Shown in pieces: positions 62,001 to 64,000 of a stretch of DNA of 64,000 nt. The translations under genes and the position numbers were made by a program. Numbering within the stretch: position 1 is the stretch's first letter; each line of letters starts with the position of its first letter. The stretch comes from Dryomyza anilis (lineage: Eukaryota > Arthropoda > Insecta > Diptera > Dryomyzidae): contig OX638130.1 in the NCBI GenBank assembly GCA_951804985.1, positions 79,230,583 through 79,294,582 of the forward strand, in the 5' to 3' direction. Below the pieces are notes generated by a model. That model searched no databases. It saw nothing but the letters and a program-made list of their open reading frames with translations, and was not told the DNA's origin.

Positions 62001-62280
62001 CATAGGATTTGTTTTTGTGAGTCTAAATACTCTTAATGTGGGCATTTTGAAATGTTTCTGTGATTTATTACCGTCTTGTCTTTCAACATGCCAACCCTGC
62101 AATTGAGAACGGCCTCTGTAAATAAATGGGCCGTAGCCACTAAATTTTCGCCCGAGGTTGTTGTATTTAGTTTCTCTTCAAAGAATGGACCCCAATGTCG
62201 ATCATGCTGATGCTTATTCCGAAATGTTCGTGGTCGTTCCATGTCTACAACAGAAGATGCAGAAGGCAGCATTGCACCAT
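40899..62280 (-). CDS. dpr13: dpr-family two-Ig cell-surface protein (dpr13-like), five coding exons, 5' end outside window
   Basis: Dpr proteins are neuronal cell-surface proteins with two Ig domains that bind DIP-family partners in synaptic recognition (family knowledge). Seen: exons 62072-62280, 58290-58503, 57595-57937, 42965-43089 and 40899-41029, read on minus with AG acceptors and GT donors. Phases fit at every junction and the joined frame is 340 codons including stop. Ig1 has LNCRVGMLKDKT, then VMWVRR, FQYPNNWRLLI and DAGIYMCQVSTHPPR, the dpr hallmark. Ig2 has YYKSGSTIDLQCQIS, a Trp in LIIWTRDE, and DNGNYSCSIG. N-glycosylation sequons: NTT, NIT, NLT, NET, NYS. The C-terminus has a hydrophobic stretch LILYLASICFFIIAF, either a membrane anchor or a GPI signal. 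Introns are about 3.57 kb, 0.31 kb, 14.5 kb and 1.94 kb. No signal peptide is present, so upstream exons are missing. The family call is firm; the paralogue number is from remembered similarity. Confidence 0.9.
41021..41180. repeat. 80-bp tandem duplication (two copies) spanning the last-exon splice acceptor
   Basis: GTAATTCACCTAAAATATTA begins at 41021 and again at 41101, and the following 60 bases are also nearly identical in the two copies. On minus each copy contains 'ttttag|GTGAATTAC', so the dpr13-like 3' splice site is duplicated. Confidence 0.92.
41190..41751 (+). mobile_element. worn mini-me-like fragments in the last dpr13 intron
   Basis: TTTTTATACCTCACAATTTA with AGAGAGAAAGGGTA at 41190-41220. 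A second piece at 41660-41751 has CACCCTAAGAGAGAAAGGGT, CCGTTTGTAACACCCAGAAA and GTATGGAAAAGTATATA. The second piece is cut by the MITE at 41752. Confidence 0.6.
41752..41983. mobile_element. MITE (232 bp), TA-flanked
   Basis: Ends CACTCAGAAAAAATTACTAT and, inward on minus, CATTCAGAAAAAAATGCTAT. TA on both sides (41750-41751, 41984-41985). Inside is a palindrome TACTACTATTTTGTAGTA within TCCCATTAAA...TTTAATGGGA. Confidence 0.85.
41986..42964. other. intronic stretch of dpr13, nothing recognised
   Basis: AT-rich. Two phrases, 'GGTAACCTGTCCC' near 42103 and 'GGGACAGGTTACC' near 42659, are inverted copies about 560 bp apart and may be ends of an old element. Confidence 0.4.
42965..43089 (-). 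CDS. dpr13: dpr13-like exon: end of Ig2
   Basis: This short exon lies 14.5 kb downstream of the previous one. Acceptor 'tttgcag|TTCTTCGG' and donor ACAG|GTAATA bound it. In the only frame that fits the preceding phase (one leading base) it reads SSDIWLSSRISILDAT, then LNDNGNYSCSIGKLFRAIV and LVQVLTG. DNGNYSC is the Ig 'DxGxYxC' motif and supplies the second Ig2 cysteine missing from the previous exon. The ending 'VLTG|E' is typical of the dpr Ig2 exit. Match of phase and motif makes this secure despite its size. Confidence 0.88.
43100..43475. other. intronic stretch, nothing recognised
   Basis: AT-rich start of the 14.5-kb intron in the direction away from the exon. No feature. Confidence 0.4.
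43480..44190 (-). mobile_element. mini-me-like element, copy 5, diverged and interrupted
   Basis: Inverted order: AACCACGAAGTACAAGTCG, GACAGTCAGACGGACATCGC, AGGTCAAGCTGATCAAG and GTGTGTTACAAA. It breaks at about 43799 and resumes at about 44141 with CGGCGTACCAAACT and ATTAGTGTAG. The 340-bp interruption is AT-rich and unidentified. Confidence 0.7.
44200..45150. other. intronic stretch, nothing recognised
   Basis: AT-rich, no element ends found. Confidence 0.4.
45160..45185. repeat. perfect hairpin next to a G-rich tract
   Basis: ATGCTCCCACAGTTGGGAGCAT (9-bp stem, 4-base loop) is followed by GTGGGGGCATGAGCGGGGGC, a sharp GC change. Confidence 0.75.
45535..45745. repeat. short inverted-word block (ATTCAG/CTGAAT)
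   Basis: TTCAGGACTGAA, TTCAGGCATGA and AGTCTGAATTGTTCCCAGTG recur on both strands. Possibly a MITE whose right end is 'CCCAGTGT'. The left end is not found. Confidence 0.45.
45918..46602 (+). mobile_element. mini-me-like element, copy 6, full length
   Basis: Starts TTATACCCTACACTAAGAGT; core TATATATTCTTGATCAGCAT; (GTCT)n at 46040-46085; hairpin region TAGTCGACTTAGACCGACTA; ends CTTCCCAACTGGTTT. Lies in the dpr13 intron, opposite to the gene. Confidence 0.87.
46605..47720. other. intronic stretch, no gene recognised
   Basis: A broken plus frame near 46765-46860 (AYIQDEVTELKCDTKAKDDL) looks protein-like but is short and has no match I know. The rest is AT-rich. Confidence 0.35.
47740..47885 (-). 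mobile_element. mini-me-like fragment
   Basis: CAGACAGACAAACGGACATG, GATGCTGATCAAGAATATAG, CATACCGGACATGCCTCCTA and GCGTTACAATAT in inverted family order. Confidence 0.65.
47921..48682. mobile_element. MITE family Y, copy 2 (762 bp), inverted relative to copy 1
   Basis: Ends CACAGAAAAAAAC and TTTTTTTTCTGTG. Reverse complement of 15578-16328 with scattered substitutions. The flanks (GTAT left, TACG right) fit TA only loosely. Confidence 0.82.
48685..49845. other. intronic stretch, nothing firm
   Basis: Scattered GGCGGAAT/ATTCCGCC words (48706, 49105, 49240-49265, 49770) hint at an old repeat with TATTCCGCCCTA-like ends. No boundary resolved. Confidence 0.35.
49850..50532. mobile_element. DNA element with about 38-bp imperfect inverted ends (683 bp)
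   Basis: Left end CGTTTATGCCGTATGAATTT then AGTCCAAGCTAA. Right end inward on minus CGTTTATGCCGCAGGAGTTT then AGCCCAGGTTAA. A second GCGGCAT word lies inside each end. Superfamily not assigned; AATGA occurs just outside both ends but offset. Confidence 0.78.
50650..51110. mobile_element. possible MITE with ATGGCAA/AGACATA words
   Basis: AGACATAGCTATGGCAAAAC near the left, AATGGCAAACATTTAGCCAG and CATAGAAAGCAAGACATAAA inside, TTGCCATATGTTAAGTCATG near the right. The repeated words in both orientations suggest an element, but exact ends are unclear. Confidence 0.35.
51111..51740. other. intronic stretch, no gene recognised
   Basis: A plus frame of 79 codons (51208-51447) shows no known motif. 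Confidence 0.35.
51741..53424. mobile_element. foldback element (1684 bp) with long inverted arms
   Basis: Ends AGGGCCGTTTTCACAATGT and, inward on minus, AGGGCCGTGTTCATAATAT. The inner arms 52140-52600 and 52780-53210 are inverted copies of high identity, including TGCAGCCCGCGCAGACGTGG, CATCCCGTCGCAACGAGTGA and GGCAATACTCAAATACA. As a result the same peptide (ELPREINTIALARY) is encoded from both arms on opposite strands. The loop is about 180 bp. The arms include a GC-rich segment unlike the flanks, and the right arm has (GCGGGC)n at 53200-53220. No transposase and no clean target duplication. Confidence 0.88.
53660..54211 (-). mobile_element. mini-me-like element, copy 7, 3' end missing
   Basis: Left part joins at AACCTGAAAATAACTACAAA, so the hairpin and 3' end are absent. 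(RGAC)n at 54035-54085, GTCATGCTGATCAAGAAAAT, and right end CACTATTAGTGTAGGGTATA. Confidence 0.85.
54246..54540. repeat. 39-bp minisatellite, about 7 copies
   Basis: Unit 'AGTTCCAAAAGTCATTCCAT' followed by 'GGGAATCATTTTTAGAAGT'. Because 39 is divisible by three, a plus frame (54296-54520) stays open as a 13-residue repeat SSKSHSMGIILRS. No start context, splice site or partner supports a gene. It lies in the dpr13 intron. Confidence 0.93.
54804..55474 (-). mobile_element. mini-me-like element, copy 8, near full length, short GTCY tract
   Basis: AACCAGTTGGGAAGGTTAAA, hairpin ATAGTCGGTCTAAGCCGACTAT, CATGCTGATCAAGAATATAT and CACTCTTAGTGTAGAGTATA. The (GTCY)n tract is reduced to two or three units here, against ten or more in copies 2 and 4. 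Confidence 0.87.
55485..55575. repeat. GGAACC-type dispersed repeat
   Basis: GGAATTGGAACCC, GAAACCGGAATCGGAACCGC and AGAACCAGATCCGG, related on the opposite strand to 17075-17215. A smaller piece lies at 54755-54800. Confidence 0.55.
55580..56850. other. intronic stretch with AGTCGACT words
   Basis: AAAGTCGACTTTAA-type words recur at 56070, 56212 and 56615. No gene or element ends defined. Confidence 0.4.
56855..56965. mobile_element. one end of a MITE
   Basis: On minus from 56965: AAGGCCCGGTTTCACAGTGC, ACACTTCAGTGTCG. Such GGGCCGxTTTCAC starts resemble the foldback end at 51741. No partner end was found. Confidence 0.4.
57151..57306. mobile_element. MITE family W, internally deleted copy (156 bp)
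   Basis: Starts CACGGATAG and continues at once with AGCTCATTACAAACTGTTC, the last about 150 bp of the longer copy at 62485-63770. Ends TTTTTTTTGCAGGG followed by TA. Confidence 0.75.
57595..57937 (-). CDS. dpr13: dpr13-like exon: start of Ig2
   Basis: Acceptor 'atttaag|AACAACC' and donor CGAG|GTAATG flank an open frame of 113 full codons. It reads EQPIRLIDDQEREVSDRYY, then KSGSTIDLQCQISRTF, which is the Ig2 entry with its first cysteine. A long polar insert follows (about 60 residues: KEKLNIIRSLQ to QAQFEKQFYN), then LIIWTRDEMPLPAS with the Ig Trp. The long insert between the Cys and Trp strands is unusual for an Ig domain. From memory, dpr13 orthologues also carry an insert here. Confidence 0.9.
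58290..58503 (-). CDS. dpr13: dpr13-like exon: second half of Ig1
   Basis: Acceptor 'tttttag|GTCATGTGG' lies at 58505-58504 and donor CTGG|GTATGT at 58289. It encodes MWVRR, VSLLTVGN, TYSGDPRVRVKFQYPNNW and DAGIYMCQVSTHPPRVF, the most conserved stretch of dpr Ig1 domains, with the second Ig cysteine. The first residue is Val rather than Met. The exon ends one base into a codon, completed by AA of the next exon to give Glu. Confidence 0.93.
58960..60140 (-). pseudogene. jockey-like LINE remnant in the dpr13 intron
   Basis: Pieces of a non-LTR retrotransposon pol, in order on minus. First LNEYLINDYIHNNELEVSIN, FFYYELFSCI, and STYPWYTKYLKML, the endonuclease-RT linker. Next LYSEYIDKIKLKILSDPNRI, LVFLNTKKKGDGFPVSF, the 'DPKxFWxFVNxKK' pattern typical of jockey/CR1 elements. 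Last, at about 59062-58965, PISGVPQGRHLGPLLFILTI, NDCIV, the RT 'SGVPQGSxLGPLLFxxxIND' motif. The frame is broken between pieces and no YADD box was found. It lies on the same strand as the gene. Confidence 0.75.
60150..62071. other. intronic stretch, no gene recognised
   Basis: Plus frames at 60576-60758 and 60686-60886 are short. The second contains MFIDPSATVCAESRLK, protein-like but unconfirmed. The rest is AT-rich. Confidence 0.35.
62072..62280 (-). CDS. dpr13: dpr13-like exon: linker and first half of Ig1
   Basis: Acceptor 'ttttag' precedes 62280 and donor ACG|GTAATA follows 62072. The exon starts with two bases of a split codon and carries 69 full codons. It encodes a polar linker rich in Arg and His, then WGPFFEE, NTTTSGENL and the first Ig1 beta strands with the first Ig cysteine (VLNCRVGMLKDKT). 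The exon ends in phase 0, and the next exon resumes with V-M-W-V-R-R, the usual dpr 'KTVxWVR' join. The Met codons inside it are not the real start. Confidence 0.9.
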
Positions 62281-62484
62281 CTAAAAATTAAAATATTAAA
62301 TGTTTATTAAAAACACACAAAGATTAAAAAAGGTTTATCTGAAAATATTAGTATTAACAATTCCGATTGCACAATTTCATATTATATAGTAAGGTTCCCT
62401 TTTCATACTTTAAAATTAATATATTATGCAAACACTGAAACCGCGACCTACGATATACATTTAACATCGTTAAAGGTTAAACCG

Positions 62485-63772
62485 TACACGGATAGAAAAG
62501 ATTTGTTTAAATATGTTTGAATGTAATGAAAAAGAAATACGAAATTACCATACATGTATTAGGAATGAAGTATTAGGAATTATAATCGAAATTGAATTTA
62601 TTTTTGTTCACGTGTAAACATTATTATATTGTCCAGCAAAATCTGTCAAATTTACCATAAATATGTTACAATACCAACATAAAATTTTAATTGCATTTGA
62701 ATAAACAATTTCTTGGTTAAAACTATGTTTCGAAACATAGAAAATGCTAATCAAATCTAAATCAACGTTTGTTCGCAACGCTCGTCTTAATTCGATAATT
62801 TATCGACTGACGAAGTTGGCAACGTTGTGCAGCATTTTCTACCGACGCCATCGTTTAAACATATTCATGTTTACAAACAAACAAAAAAGAAATTGGATTT
62901 AAATAAGTCGGCATTTTCTGCGTACGTGTCTTCTGTTGTTCGTTGAGAAAACGTGTTCGCGTCGATAATAATTTTGTTATTAGTAAATTAAATAAATATA
63001 TGAATTGTGTTACAAAAAGTACAAAAAGTTCAAATAGTAACAGAGTGTAATATAGTGCAGTATATAATTTCTGATACTAAAGTGAAAAAAACCACAAATA
63101 AAAATCTGTGTTTTGATTTTCAAACAGAATTTGGCATGTTTTTTACAAAAGCCTCCGTTAATTTCTTGACTATGCTATGTGCTGTACTGAGATCAACTGT
63201 AACTGCAATTGTGCATTCATTGATGCTGTCACTTGTACTTGCAGTTTTAAACGAATTATTTATTTATGCATTTAAAAATTGTATATGAATTTAATTATTA
63301 TAAATTCCTACTGTGCATGTTTAAAGATTTTTAATAAAAATTAATAAAAAAAACAACATTTTATTTTCAAGATTTCTTTCCAAAAATATTTAAATATTTT
63401 TCTATGCAAACATACTACTTTTTGAACTGAAACGACTGATATGTTTCACTGGAAACATATTTATATTCAGGTCGTTCAAAATCATGTTTTATTTTTAACA
63501 TATTTATGTTTCGGTTCAAATATTTATTTTATTTGGATGTAGTAATTATTATGTTTCCATTAGAACATACTCCATTTTAAGCGGCAACATTAAACTGTTT
63601 CGAGATATTATAATGTTAGTCAGAGCTCATTACAACACTGTTCAAGTCTCAATACAACCCTGTTTACAAATGATTTATCAGTCAATTATATATTATGTTT
63701 ACATAAAATTCCAAACATACATGTAAATGCCTGCAAAATGATGTCTGGGAGAGCCTTTTTTTTGCAGCGTGT
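62485..63772. mobile_element. MITE family W, long copy (about 1.29 kb), TA-flanked
   Basis: TA then CACGGATAG at the left; TTTGCAGCGTG then TA at the right. The right 150 bp equals the body of 57151-57306. The inside has a GC-richer patch (62768-62960, CATCGTTTAAACATATTCAT and GAAAACGTGTTCGCGTCGAT). A 93-codon plus frame (63007-63288) has no known motif. Confidence 0.7.
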
Positions 63773-64000
63773 ATTCGTAATAAAATATAAGTAGTTAAAG
63801 TTTAAATAAAAAGTAAATTCCCACTTCACAAAAGCTCATAATAACCAAGGTTTGATATTGAGAAATATAATTATTGTTACAAAAACATTTTTGGACATAG
63901 TCCCCATTTTCGATATGCGGATTTAATCCGTATTGCCGGATACCCGATGCTTTAGAACATAATCAGCGTTTAGTATTGGACAGGAGTGTCCACATATCCG

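Noticed and set aside
63007..63288. 93-codon frame near the right edge
   Set aside because: It sits inside MITE W and has no motif; the hydrophobic stretch is what AT-rich DNA gives by chance.

Overview
The window is fly (Diptera) genomic DNA: AT-rich, gene-poor and dense in transposable-element (TE) remnants. Two things point to a fly. One is a set of repeats built like the dipteran mini-me elements: a short core 'TTCTTGATCAGCATGA' between a (TA)n and a (GTCY)n tract. The other is a gene of the arthropod dpr immunoglobulin family. I cannot fix the species. No rRNA gene, tRNA gene, CRISPR array or bacterial-type operon was seen.

The one host gene is on the minus strand from 62280 down to 40899. 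Five coding exons (62280-62072, 58503-58290, 57937-57595, 43089-42965, 41029-40899) have canonical AG/GT borders and compatible phases. They join into 339 codons plus stop, giving two Ig domains and a hydrophobic C-terminus. It is best read as dpr13 or a close paralogue. The 5' exons with the signal peptide lie beyond the right edge. Its 14.5-kb third intron (43090-57594) holds mini-me copies, a 1.7-kb foldback element, two MITEs and a 39-bp minisatellite.

The left 40 kb is downstream of dpr13 and is a TE graveyard whose insertion history can be read. 1-1400: 5' LTR and primer-binding site of a minus-strand LTR retrotransposon running off the left edge, with large internal repeat arrays. 2348-2951: short hAT element. 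3762-7001: RTE-like LINE with 16-bp target duplication, frameshifted. 7.1-7.9 kb: decayed gag-like sequence. 8102-9235 and 34260-35445: two copies of one hAT family. 11.2-12.0 kb: 164-bp satellite. 12-22 kb: mini-me copies interrupted by other insertions. 23367-25496: hAT element with a perfect 8-bp duplication, containing other repeats. 27.5-32.5 kb: an old DNA transposon with about 200-bp inverted ends around a decayed 'DFAENY...SDGAA...HGxGxCDG' protein, later hit by a tRNA-derived SINE and a 2.36-kb hAT element. 36.5-37.0 kb: retroviral-type protease remnant. 38766-40317: second, internally deleted RTE-like LINE with a perfect 12-bp duplication.

The genes do not form a pathway. The functional content is dpr13 (a neuronal cell-surface Ig protein); the rest is mobile DNA. 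The points most worth a second look are the duplicated splice acceptor of the last dpr13 exon, the DFAENY transposon with its inverted ends, and the long foldback in the dpr13 intron.
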